DNA of 49,019 bases, taken from the NCBI GenBank assembly GCA_023417515.1, contig JAEZFL010000040.1, forward strand, positions 1 to 49,019, read 5' to 3'. Source of the stretch: Pseudomonadota bacterium. Lineage in GTDB: Bacteria; Pseudomonadota; Alphaproteobacteria; Sphingomonadales; Sphingomonadaceae. The notes below the pieces were generated by a model. The model had not been told where the DNA came from and ran no database searches. It saw only the letters and a list, made by a program, of their open reading frames with translations. Positions 1 through 7,605 of the stretch are shown in pieces (the first letter of the stretch is position 1; every line of letters starts with the position of its first letter). The translations under genes and the position numbers were made by a program.

Positions 1-3
1 GCG

Positions 4-966
4 TTAGCCACCGCTCGGCACGCCCAGCTCCTGAGCGGCGCTGCGCAGGCGCCCTTGGCTGGCGGCGTCGCCGGAAAATGCGGCCAGGGCGGACTGGAAA
101 TCAGCCGCGGCCTGCTTGCCCTCGCCAAGCACCATGCGCGAGCGCATCAGCCGGATCCAGCCCTCGGCATCGCGCGGGTTGCTCTGGAGGCGGGCGGCAA
201 GGCGATCGACCATGCCTTTCACCATCTCGTTCTGCTGGGCCGGCGGAATGGCGCTGGCGGCCGCCATCTGCTCCCGGGTCGGGCCGGGAATGGCGGCGGT
301 GGCGGTCGAGGCCGGCGCCGGCCGGGGCTCGGGGAGGCGGCCGGCGATATCGATATCGTGCCGCTCGGCCGTCTGGGTGATCGTGCGGCGGAGGTCGGCT
401 TCCCACGGCGCACCCGCCGGCGTGTCGCTCAGCAGTGCCAGCCAATCCTCGATCGCCGCCGCATGCGCGCCGCGCAGGTCCTTGTGGACCGCGGTGAAAT
501 AGCGCGCGCGCGCATCCGCCGGATCGAGCTGCAGAGCGCGCCGGAATGCCTGTTCGGCCTCGGGCGAAACATCGGTCGAGACGACTTGCAGAACCTCGCC
601 GAGCGACGACCAGTTTTCGGCGTTGCCTGGCTCCAATTCGGTCGCCCGACGGTATGCGACGGCGGACCGGGCGACGGCGTTGCGAAAGGCCTCGTCGGAC
701 TCGGCGCGCCGAGCGATCTCGAAATAGGTCCAGCCGAGCATGCGCCAGTCGGCCGCGTTGTCCGGGTCCTGGCGCAGCCGCTGCTCGAGGCCGGCCACCA
801 TCTCCTCGATCGAGGCGCCCTGCGCAGCGTTGGCGACCGGCTGCGCGCCGGGCTCTCCGGAACGGCTCGCGAAAATAACGATCGAGGCGAGCGCCAATAG
901 TCCGGCGAGGGCCAGGGCGATTGTCGCGGGCGCTATTCGCCGCGCTTGCGTTGTGGTGTCGGCCAT
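4..966 (-). CDS. CcmI/CycH-like TPR protein for cytochrome c maturation
   Basis: A 320-residue protein with one N-terminal membrane helix (about residues 11-34) followed by tetratricopeptide repeats (about 45-190, again 240-315). It ends at a TAA at the window edge. The layout of one membrane anchor plus periplasmic TPRs matches the C-terminal half of CcmI/CycH, which presents apocytochrome c to the heme ligation machinery. A full CcmI usually has two N-terminal helices; only one is visible here. It lies divergently from an operon encoding many c-type heme proteins, which supports a heme-maturation role, but the assignment rests on architecture and context. A generic membrane-anchored TPR protein is the alternative. 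Confidence 0.6.
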   Translation of the reverse strand: MADTTTQARRIAPATIALALAGLLALASIVIFASRSGEPGAQPVANAAQGASIEEMVAGLEQRLRQDPDNAADWRMLGWTYFEIARRAESDEAFRNAVARSAVAYRRATELEPGNAENWSSLGEVLQVVSTDVSPEAEQAFRRALQLDPADARARYFTAVHKDLRGAHAAAIEDWLALLSDTPAGAPWEADLRRTITQTAERHDIDIAGRLPEPRPAPASTATAAIPGPTREQMAAASAIPPAQQNEMVKGMVDRLAARLQSNPRDAEGWIRLMRSRMVLGEGKQAAADFQSALAAFSGDAASQGRLRSAAQELGVPSGG

Positions 967-1114
967 AAGGGCGCGATCATTTCAGCATATCGGCGCACGT
1001 CAAGGTCTGGCGGAACGCGGATTAGCTGCTAGACTGCTCTGCCGATAAGGGGCCGACCGGGCGCACGTCCGCCGGCCTTTTGCACTTCGCAGGTCCTAGG
1101 GGGGAAGGGATCGC

Positions 1115-3736
1115 GTGTCGGAACAGAAGGTTCGGATTGCCATCGTCGGTTCCGGTCCCGCCGGATTGAGCGCGGCTGCCCGTGCCAAGCAGCTCGGCAT
1201 TTCCCACCTGCTGCTCGAGAAGTCCGACCACCTCTCCGACACGATCTACAAATACCAGAAGGGCAAGCATGTGATGGCGACGCCCGTCCAGCTGCCGCGC
1301 CGTTCGGACATGGAGTTCGACGCCGGCAAGCGCGAGGCGGTGCTCGGCATCTGGGACGACCTCGCGGCGCAGTTCGCGATCGACGCGCTGATCAATGCCG
1401 AGGTGCTGTCGATCACCGGCGAGGACGGCGATTTCGTCCTCAAGGTGAAGGGCGCCGCCAACCGCTGGCAGCGTCCGGACAAGCCGGGCGACCCGCACGG
1501 CCCGAACGCCGCCGGCGCCGGTTCCGACCAGGTCCAGGAGATCCACGCCGAGAAGGTCATCCTGGCGATCGGAACGCAGGGCAATCCCAACCGGATGCGC
1601 GTGCCCGGCGGCGACATGCCGCACGTCCAGTACCAGCTGGACGATCCCAACGCTTACGACAACGAGCATATCACCGTGGTCGGCGCGGGCGACGCGGGCA
1701 TCGAGAATGCGCTCGGCCTGCTCGAGGATCCCAAGCTCGAGAATGTCGTCACCATCCTCAACCGCACCGCCGATTTCTCCCGCGCCAAGGGTCCCAACGT
1801 GCAGGCGATGTTCGCCGCGCGCGACGAGGGCCGGCTGACGGTGATGCCGGAGACGTCGCCGTCCCTGGTCGAGAAAGGCTGGCTGACCGTCGAGACCCGC
1901 GACGGGCCGCAGCGAATCCGCTGCGACCGGATCATCGCGCGCATGGGCTCGGCGCCGCCGCGCGCCTTCGTCGAGGGCTGCTGCGCGACCTTCATCGAGC
2001 AGGAGGTCACCGATCGCCACGGCAAGACGGCGATGAAGAAGGTTATCAAGCCGGGCACCGGAATCGAGTTCACCAGCGAGGCGCGCGAGGCCTATCCCAA
2101 GCTGTCGCCGCAATTCGAAAGCACCGTACCCGGAATCTTCGTGGTCGGCGCGCTCGCCGGCTACCCGCTGATCAAGCATTGCATGAACCAGGGCTATGAC
2201 GTCGTCGAGTTCATCAACGGCAACACCAGCCTGGAGCCCGTCGACACGCCTCTTCTGGCCGAGAAGTTCAAGGACCTGCCGGGGCGGCGCAGCGTCGACG
2301 AATGGCTCGAGTTCCTGCGCGAGAACGTCATCATCCTGAACGGCGTGTCGCCGCTCCAGATGCGCGAGTTCATGCTCGACAGCGATGTCCGCTTCTACCG
2401 CGCCGGCGAGACGGTGTTCGAGCGCAACGAGCCGGGCTCGTCTCTGTTCGCGATCGCGTCGGGCAGCGTCCTGGTCGAGATCAACCCGCAGGACCCCGGC
2501 ATCACCGTGCCGATCGAGACCGGCTCGATCTTCGGCGAGGTCGGCCTGATCTCCGGCCGACCGCGCGGCGCCACCGTGCGCGCCGCCGAGGATTCGATCA
2601 TCGTCGAGATGTCGCGCCTGTCGGCCCTGAAGCTGATGTCCGCCGTTCCGGCGTCGAAGGAAGCGGTCACGCGGATCTCGGTCGAGCGGCAATTGCTGCA
2701 GATCTTCAAGTCGGGCCTGACCTCCGCCGACCTTTCGGACGTCCTCGACGATTACAAGATCATGCGGGTCAAGGCCGGCGAGGCGATCATCAACGAGGGC
2801 GAGGAAGGCTACGACATCTTCGTCATCCGGGTCGGCTCGATGGTCGTCGAGCGTACCGTCGGCGGGCGTCCGGTCTTCCTCTCCTACCTTCCGGCCGGCT
2901 CCTATGTCGGCGAGATGGCGCTGCTCGACGGCGGCCGCCGAACGGCCACCGTGCGCGCCGCGATCAAGTCGGAGGTGATCCGGCTCAACGGCGACAAGAT
3001 GCGTGCGCTGCTCGCGCGGAACGAGGCGCTCAAGAAGCGCTTCGAGACCGACATGGCCAACCGCCGGCGGCTCAACACCTTCATCGAGGCGAAGAAGGAG
3101 AGCTTCAGCGGCGCGGTCGACCTCTATTCGTCGGTCGCGACGTTCCTCGTCGAGCAGGGCATCGGCGACGCCACCGACGTGCTTCTGATCGACGAGAAAT
3201 TATGCGTCGGCTGCGACAATTGCGAGAAGGCCTGCGCCGACAGCCATGACGGCCTCTCGCGCCTCAATCGCGAGGCCGGCAAGACCTACGCGCATCTCCA
3301 CGTGCCGACCTCGTGCCGCCACTGCGAGCATCCGCATTGCATGGCCGATTGCCCGCCCAACGCGATCCACCGCGGACCGGACGGCGAGGTGTTCATCGAC
3401 GACAGCTGCATCGGCTGCGGCAACTGCCAGCGCAACTGTCCTTACGGGGTGATCCGGATGGAGATGGTCCCGCCCAAGAAGCCGAGCCTGCTGTCCTGGC
3501 TGTTCTTCGGCCGCGGCCCCGGCCCGGGCGAGCCCAGCTACAAATGGTCGAAGGCGAACCTGCCACTCACCGGCGACGAGAAGAAGGATGCCGAGCTGAC
3601 CAAGAAGCGCGCCATCAAATGCGATATGTGCTCGGGAATTCCCGGGGGTCCCGCGTGCGTGCGTGCGTGCCCGACCGGCGCTGCGATTCGCGTCAAGCCG
3701 GAGGAATTCCTGACCGTGGCGCGGCTGGACGCATGA
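1115..3736 (+). CDS. FAD/NAD(P) oxidoreductase fused to two cyclic-nucleotide-binding domains and a 4x[4Fe-4S] ferredoxin
   Basis: An 873-residue cytoplasmic fusion; no signal peptide or membrane segment. Residues 1-390 form a two-dinucleotide-fold flavoprotein (GSGPAG at 12-17, GAGDAG near 188-193) of the thioredoxin-reductase/YpdA-like class. Two cyclic-nucleotide-binding domains follow (about 414-510 and 544-630), both keeping the phosphate-binding cassette (FGEVGLISGRPRGATV and VGEMALLDGGRRTATV). The C-terminus (from about 695) holds sixteen cysteines in four groups, starting CVGCDNCEKAC, CRHCEHPHC, CIGCGNCQRNC and CDMC, the pattern of DmsB/NrfC four-cluster electron-transfer subunits. 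The start is GTG with a GAAGGGA Shine-Dalgarno. Inferred role: electrons pass between NAD(P)H/flavin and the downstream cytochrome b under cNMP control. No CxxC redox disulfide is evident in the flavin part. Confidence 0.85.
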   Translation: MSEQKVRIAIVGSGPAGLSAAARAKQLGISHLLLEKSDHLSDTIYKYQKGKHVMATPVQLPRRSDMEFDAGKREAVLGIWDDLAAQFAIDALINAEVLSITGEDGDFVLKVKGAANRWQRPDKPGDPHGPNAAGAGSDQVQEIHAEKVILAIGTQGNPNRMRVPGGDMPHVQYQLDDPNAYDNEHITVVGAGDAGIENALGLLEDPKLENVVTILNRTADFSRAKGPNVQAMFAARDEGRLTVMPETSPSLVEKGWLTVETRDGPQRIRCDRIIARMGSAPPRAFVEGCCATFIEQEVTDRHGKTAMKKVIKPGTGIEFTSEAREAYPKLSPQFESTVPGIFVVGALAGYPLIKHCMNQGYDVVEFINGNTSLEPVDTPLLAEKFKDLPGRRSVDEWLEFLRENVIILNGVSPLQMREFMLDSDVRFYRAGETVFERNEPGSSLFAIASGSVLVEINPQDPGITVPIETGSIFGEVGLISGRPRGATVRAAEDSIIVEMSRLSALKLMSAVPASKEAVTRISVERQLLQIFKSGLTSADLSDVLDDYKIMRVKAGEAIINEGEEGYDIFVIRVGSMVVERTVGGRPVFLSYLPAGSYVGEMALLDGGRRTATVRAAIKSEVIRLNGDKMRALLARNEALKKRFETDMANRRRLNTFIEAKKESFSGAVDLYSSVATFLVEQGIGDATDVLLIDEKLCVGCDNCEKACADSHDGLSRLNREAGKTYAHLHVPTSCRHCEHPHCMADCPPNAIHRGPDGEVFIDDSCIGCGNCQRNCPYGVIRMEMVPPKKPSLLSWLFFGRGPGPGEPSYKWSKANLPLTGDEKKDAELTKKRAIKCDMCSGIPGGPACVRACPTGAAIRVKPEEFLTVARLDA

Positions 3737-3768
3737 GCATGAAGGCGGACAGGGGGCCGGCGCTCTAG

Positions 3769-4638
3769 ATGGCGACCAGGGGGGCAAAGCAGATCGAGCG
3801 CAGCCGGTCCTCGTCGCACGAGGGCTTCCTGCAGCATCGGCGCTATCGCTGGCTAAAGGTCGCGCTCGGAATCTCGATCGCGGCGCTCGTCCTCTATCTC
3901 GGGATCGATGTCGAGCCGCGCCACAATGGCGGCAGCTGGTACGGCTACACGCTCGGAACGATCGCCGCCCTGCTGATCCTGTGGCTGACCATGCTCGGCG
4001 TGCGCAAGCGGGCGATGACGCGCGGCTATTTCTCGCTGAAGGCGTGGACGTCGGCGCACGTCTATCTCGGCCTTTCGCTGATCGTCATCGCGACGCTGCA
4101 CACCGGGTTCCAGCTCGGCTGGAACGTCCACACCCTGGCCTATGTGCTGATGATGATCGTGATCCTGTCGGGGATTTACGGGATCATCGTTTATGCGACC
4201 CTTCCGGAGGCGCTCAGCGACAATCGGTCGGAGATGACTCGGTCGCAGATGATCGACACCATCGCCAAGCTCGACCGCCAGATCGACATCGCCGCCCAGC
4301 TGCTCGACGACACCGATCTCGTGCGCTCTTCGCTCAAGGAAAACCCGTTCCGGGCCGGCATCTTCGCCCGCCTGTCGGGCAGCGACCGCAATTGCCGCAA
4401 CGTCCGCGCGCTGCAGGAGATGCGTGCCCGGCTCGCCGTGGCGACGGGCGAGCAGGAGGACGCGATCCGCGCGGTCGTTCAGCTGCTCGAGCGCAAGGCG
4501 GCGGCACTGGCCCGGATAAGGCGGCAGCTCAAGATCAAGGCGCGGCTGGAGGTCTGGCTGTTCATCCACGTGCCGATCACCTTCGCGCTGATCGCAGCGC
4601 TCAGCGTCCACATCCTCAGCGTCTTCTATTACTGGTGA
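3769..4638 (+). CDS. Cytochrome b-type inner-membrane electron carrier
   Basis: A 289-residue membrane protein with five predicted helices (about 29-46, 58-77, 95-115, 122-143, 262-287). It also has a charged cytoplasmic or periplasmic loop (about 150-260) that may be helical. Histidines 97 and 111 lie on helix 3 and 267 and 281 on helix 5. The identical 14-residue spacing is classic for two bis-histidine b hemes stacked across a membrane. It starts 32 bases after the ferredoxin fusion and 7 bases before the FHA-multiheme gene, so the three are almost certainly cotranscribed. Inferred role: quinone- or ferredoxin-linked transfer across the inner membrane to the periplasmic hemes. Heme binding is predicted from spacing only; no known family name is certain. 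Confidence 0.7.
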   Translation: MATRGAKQIERSRSSSHEGFLQHRRYRWLKVALGISIAALVLYLGIDVEPRHNGGSWYGYTLGTIAALLILWLTMLGVRKRAMTRGYFSLKAWTSAHVYLGLSLIVIATLHTGFQLGWNVHTLAYVLMMIVILSGIYGIIVYATLPEALSDNRSEMTRSQMIDTIAKLDRQIDIAAQLLDDTDLVRSSLKENPFRAGIFARLSGSDRNCRNVRALQEMRARLAVATGEQEDAIRAVVQLLERKAAALARIRRQLKIKARLEVWLFIHVPITFALIAALSVHILSVFYYW

Positions 4639-4645
4639 TGGCCCG

Positions 4646-6655
4646 ATGACCTTCCTCGTCGAGCGGATATCCTACAGCGCGCAAGGGCGCCGGATCGTGA
4701 AGCCGATCACGATCGACGGCGACACGCTCTCGATCGGCCGCCATCCGTCGAGCGACATCCGCCTTGCGGATCTCAATGCGGCGCTCCGCCACGCGGTGGT
4801 GCAGCGAGTCGCTCCGATGCAGCTCCAAGTCTTCGCCGAGGAAGGCCTCGGCGTCGAGCTCGACGGCCGCAAGCTCACCTCCGGAGCCATCGATCTGGCG
4901 ACCGGCGGCGATCTCAGGATCGGCAAGAACCTGCTGCGCTTCGCGCCGACCGCGGCCGGCAGCGACGAGGTCAGGGTCGAGGTCGAGGAAGTCGGCGAAA
5001 GCGCAGCCGACGAGAAGGACCGCGGCGACGTCGGCCGGTTCGCCGCGGGCGCGGTCATGCCGGGCAAGCGCCTCGCGTCCTACGTGCTCGTCGCCGTCGT
5101 TCTCGCGGTGTTTCTCGCCTGGCCGCTCTGGTTCGTCAGCCAGCGTCAGCAGGCTCAGGCGCAGACCGAGCAGTCCAACACGCAGGCCGCGGACGGCGAT
5201 AGCCGGAAGGCCCGGGCCGACCGCCAGGCGCGCGCGGAGCTGCGGCCGGTCGCCGGCTTCCCGGCGGACCGCCTGTGGATCAGCGGCCATCTCAGCCAGG
5301 CGCATGCGAGCCTGGAGAATAATTGCGGGGCCTGCCACGTCCGCCCGTTCGAGCCGGTGCGCGACGAATCCTGCATGGGCTGTCACGGCGACATCACCAA
5401 TCACGGCGACACCGAGCGTCCCGCCGACGAGGCGGCCGCGCGTCTCGCCCGCTCGCAGCCGAACCTCACCGGCTTCGCCCGCTTCCGGCTGACGGTGGCG
5501 GAGGCGTTCGGCCACGATGCCGGTCGCTGCGTCGACTGCCACCGCGAGCATGAAGGACCGGTGCGGCTGGCCGACACGATGCAGAGCGACTGCACCGGCT
5601 GCCACGCCGACCTCAGCAGCCGGTTGGATCGAGTCCGTTTCGGCAATGTCGTGGATTTCGGCCGAAACGCGCCCCGGCCCGATCCCGACGGTCACCCCGA
5701 ATTCCGGCCGCTCGCCCTCATCAACTGGGACGGCGACCGGCCGGTGGTGGCACGAGTCGGCCTGCGTGGCGCCCGCGAGAACAGCAATCTCGCTTTCCCG
5801 CACGAGATGCACCTCGATCCCGAAGGCGGCGTCGCGCGGATGACCCAGCGGCTCGGCCGGCGCTACGGCGGCCGCCCGGGGCTTGGCTGTGCCGACTGCC
5901 ACATGCCGACGCCGGACGGGACCAGCTTCCAGCCGATCAACATGGAAGAGGATTGCAGCTCCTGCCACAGCCTCGGTTTCGAGCAGCAGGGCAATGTCGT
6001 GCGCACCTTGCGTCATGGTGCGCCCGACCAGGTCGTCGCCGACTTGCGCGAATTCTATCGTGGGCGCGCGCCGGCGCGGCCGGCGGAGCTGAGCGCCGCT
6101 TCCCGCCGCCGGCCGGGCGACATCGGCCAGGTCCGCGCCGCTCTTCAATATGCCCGGGCGCGGGCGGGCGCGAACCTCTCTGCGACACAGGCGATCCAGG
6201 CGGTGTTCCAGCCCAACGGGGCCTGCGGCGAATGCCATGTCGTCGAACAGCGCGGGCCGCTCGACTTCCACGTCCGCCCGGTCGCTTTCCCGACGCGCTA
6301 CCTTCTGCACGGCTGGTTCAGCCACGCACCGCACCGGCGCACGGAATGGCCGCGGGAATCGCGGGCTTTCCCGCGCGGCGCCGCACTCGAAGGCGACCAG
6401 GCCTGCCTGAGCTGTCACGTGCAGGCCGGGAGCTCGCGCGCCGCCACCGACCTGATGTTGCCGGACATGGCCAGTTGCCAGTCCTGCCACGGCGGCGAGG
6501 GCGGGCGGCGCGAGGCCGTGGAATCGAGCTGTTCGATGTGTCATGATTATCATCTGAACCAGGGCGTCCCGGCGATGTTGGTGAGACGGCAGGCCAGGGG
6601 GCAGAGGTGGCAGACGACGGTCACGCCGGTGGCGCGACTGACGGTGGCCAGGTGA
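4646..6655 (+). CDS. FHA-domain, membrane-anchored decaheme cytochrome c
   Basis: A 669-residue protein with an N-terminal FHA fold (about 1-105; GRHPSSDIRL at 31-40), one membrane helix (about 143-165), and a long C-terminal part with ten CxxCH sites (CGACH, CMGCH, CVDCH, CTGCH, CADCH, CSSCH, CGECH, CLSCH, CQSCH, CSMCH). The topology implied is FHA in the cytoplasm and hemes in the periplasm. FHA domains bind phosphothreonine. The core Arg32 and His50 are present, but the usual Ser of the S-R-x-H motif is Ala47, so phosphopeptide binding may be weakened. An FHA domain directly joined to a multiheme cytochrome is unusual. Position between the cytochrome b and the HD protein suggests an inner-membrane-to-periplasm relay whose state is sensed or set from the cytoplasm. 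Confidence 0.85.
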   Translation: MTFLVERISYSAQGRRIVKPITIDGDTLSIGRHPSSDIRLADLNAALRHAVVQRVAPMQLQVFAEEGLGVELDGRKLTSGAIDLATGGDLRIGKNLLRFAPTAAGSDEVRVEVEEVGESAADEKDRGDVGRFAAGAVMPGKRLASYVLVAVVLAVFLAWPLWFVSQRQQAQAQTEQSNTQAADGDSRKARADRQARAELRPVAGFPADRLWISGHLSQAHASLENNCGACHVRPFEPVRDESCMGCHGDITNHGDTERPADEAAARLARSQPNLTGFARFRLTVAEAFGHDAGRCVDCHREHEGPVRLADTMQSDCTGCHADLSSRLDRVRFGNVVDFGRNAPRPDPDGHPEFRPLALINWDGDRPVVARVGLRGARENSNLAFPHEMHLDPEGGVARMTQRLGRRYGGRPGLGCADCHMPTPDGTSFQPINMEEDCSSCHSLGFEQQGNVVRTLRHGAPDQVVADLREFYRGRAPARPAELSAASRRRPGDIGQVRAALQYARARAGANLSATQAIQAVFQPNGACGECHVVEQRGPLDFHVRPVAFPTRYLLHGWFSHAPHRRTEWPRESRAFPRGAALEGDQACLSCHVQAGSSRAATDLMLPDMASCQSCHGGEGGRREAVESSCSMCHDYHLNQGVPAMLVRRQARGQRWQTTVTPVARLTVAR

Positions 6656-6669
6656 GCGGGACGCCTTAG

Positions 6670-7596
6670 TTGGACCTCAAGGGCAGCAAGTCGGCGGTTC
6701 AGAAAGTCGGCTCGGCCGAAAGCCCGGACCGCGCCCAGAGCATTTATGCAGCGGCGGAAGCCAAGGCGGAGACGATCGCGCTCGACGTGATCCGCAAGCG
6801 GTTCGAGACCGGCCAAGTTCCCGATCACATGCACTATCACAATAGCGAGCATACCGCTGGAGTGATCTCCCGCGCTCGCGCGATCGGGCGGGCGATCGAC
6901 ATGCCCGACCGGGACCTTCTGCTGCTGGTGATCGCCGCAGCCTTCCACGACATCGTCCAATATTGGTCGCCGGAGGAACGCGACGACGGCTCGGTCTATC
7001 GGCGCCGCCACACCGGCCGCAACGAGGTCGCAAGCGCTTATGAGGCGATCGAGGCGATGACCCAGCTCGGCGTCGATTTCCTGCCCGAGGAGCAGGGCAT
7101 CGTGGCGTCCGCGATCATCGGCACGATCCCCGGCTGGGACCATGAATGCGCGACGGTCGTCCAGCCCTTCCTGGTCGAGCATGGCGTCGTCCGCGCGCTC
7201 GCGCTCGCCGACATAGGCTCGGCGGGGATGGACCCTGCCATGTATCGGCTCGACGGGCCGAACCTGTTCGCCGAGGAGAATCTCGACATCATGACCGCGC
7301 TGGCCGGGGCGCGGCGCGGCAGCGACATCGCCCAAGCCGACCAGGACGCTTATCGCGGGCGCTACGTGGCCTGGTTGCGGATCCAGCCGGAATTCGCCCG
7401 CGGCCGCCGCGAATGCCTGGCCAACGGCGAACTCGACGGCCTCGACGACGCGCACAAGGCGCGGGTCGAGCGGCTCTTCTGCCATTTCGACGAGTCGATC
7501 GCCGCTGCCGAAGCCGCCGCGCGCGACGCGGAGACGCTCCCCTTCGTCGCCCTGATGCGCCAGCTCGACCGCAAGGCCTTCCCCGACGAAGCCTGA
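6670..7596 (+). CDS. HD/PDE-like metal-dependent phosphohydrolase
   Basis: A soluble protein of about 308 residues. HYHNSEHT (55-62) and AAFHDI (90-95) give the histidines and aspartate of an HD-type metal site, with a later LADIGSAG supplying another aspartate. The first motif resembles the YHNxxH signature of class I cyclic-nucleotide phosphodiesterases. That is notable because the first gene of the same operon has two cNMP-binding domains. The start is uncertain: the most upstream in-frame codon is a TTG right after a stop, with a weak ribosome site, 14 bases after the FHA-multiheme gene. Inferred role: turnover of a cyclic nucleotide or another phosphoester signal. An (p)ppGpp or nucleotide hydrolase is possible. 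Confidence 0.65.
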   Translation: MDLKGSKSAVQKVGSAESPDRAQSIYAAAEAKAETIALDVIRKRFETGQVPDHMHYHNSEHTAGVISRARAIGRAIDMPDRDLLLLVIAAAFHDIVQYWSPEERDDGSVYRRRHTGRNEVASAYEAIEAMTQLGVDFLPEEQGIVASAIIGTIPGWDHECATVVQPFLVEHGVVRALALADIGSAGMDPAMYRLDGPNLFAEENLDIMTALAGARRGSDIAQADQDAYRGRYVAWLRIQPEFARGRRECLANGELDGLDDAHKARVERLFCHFDESIAAAEAAARDAETLPFVALMRQLDRKAFPDEA

Positions 7597-7605
7597 GCCT
7601 TCCGG

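Noticed and set aside
1022..2692. Long minus-strand open frame opposite the flavin/cNMP fusion
   Set aside because: Arg/Ala/Asp-rich shadow frame with no motif; the plus strand has intact catalytic and cluster motifs.
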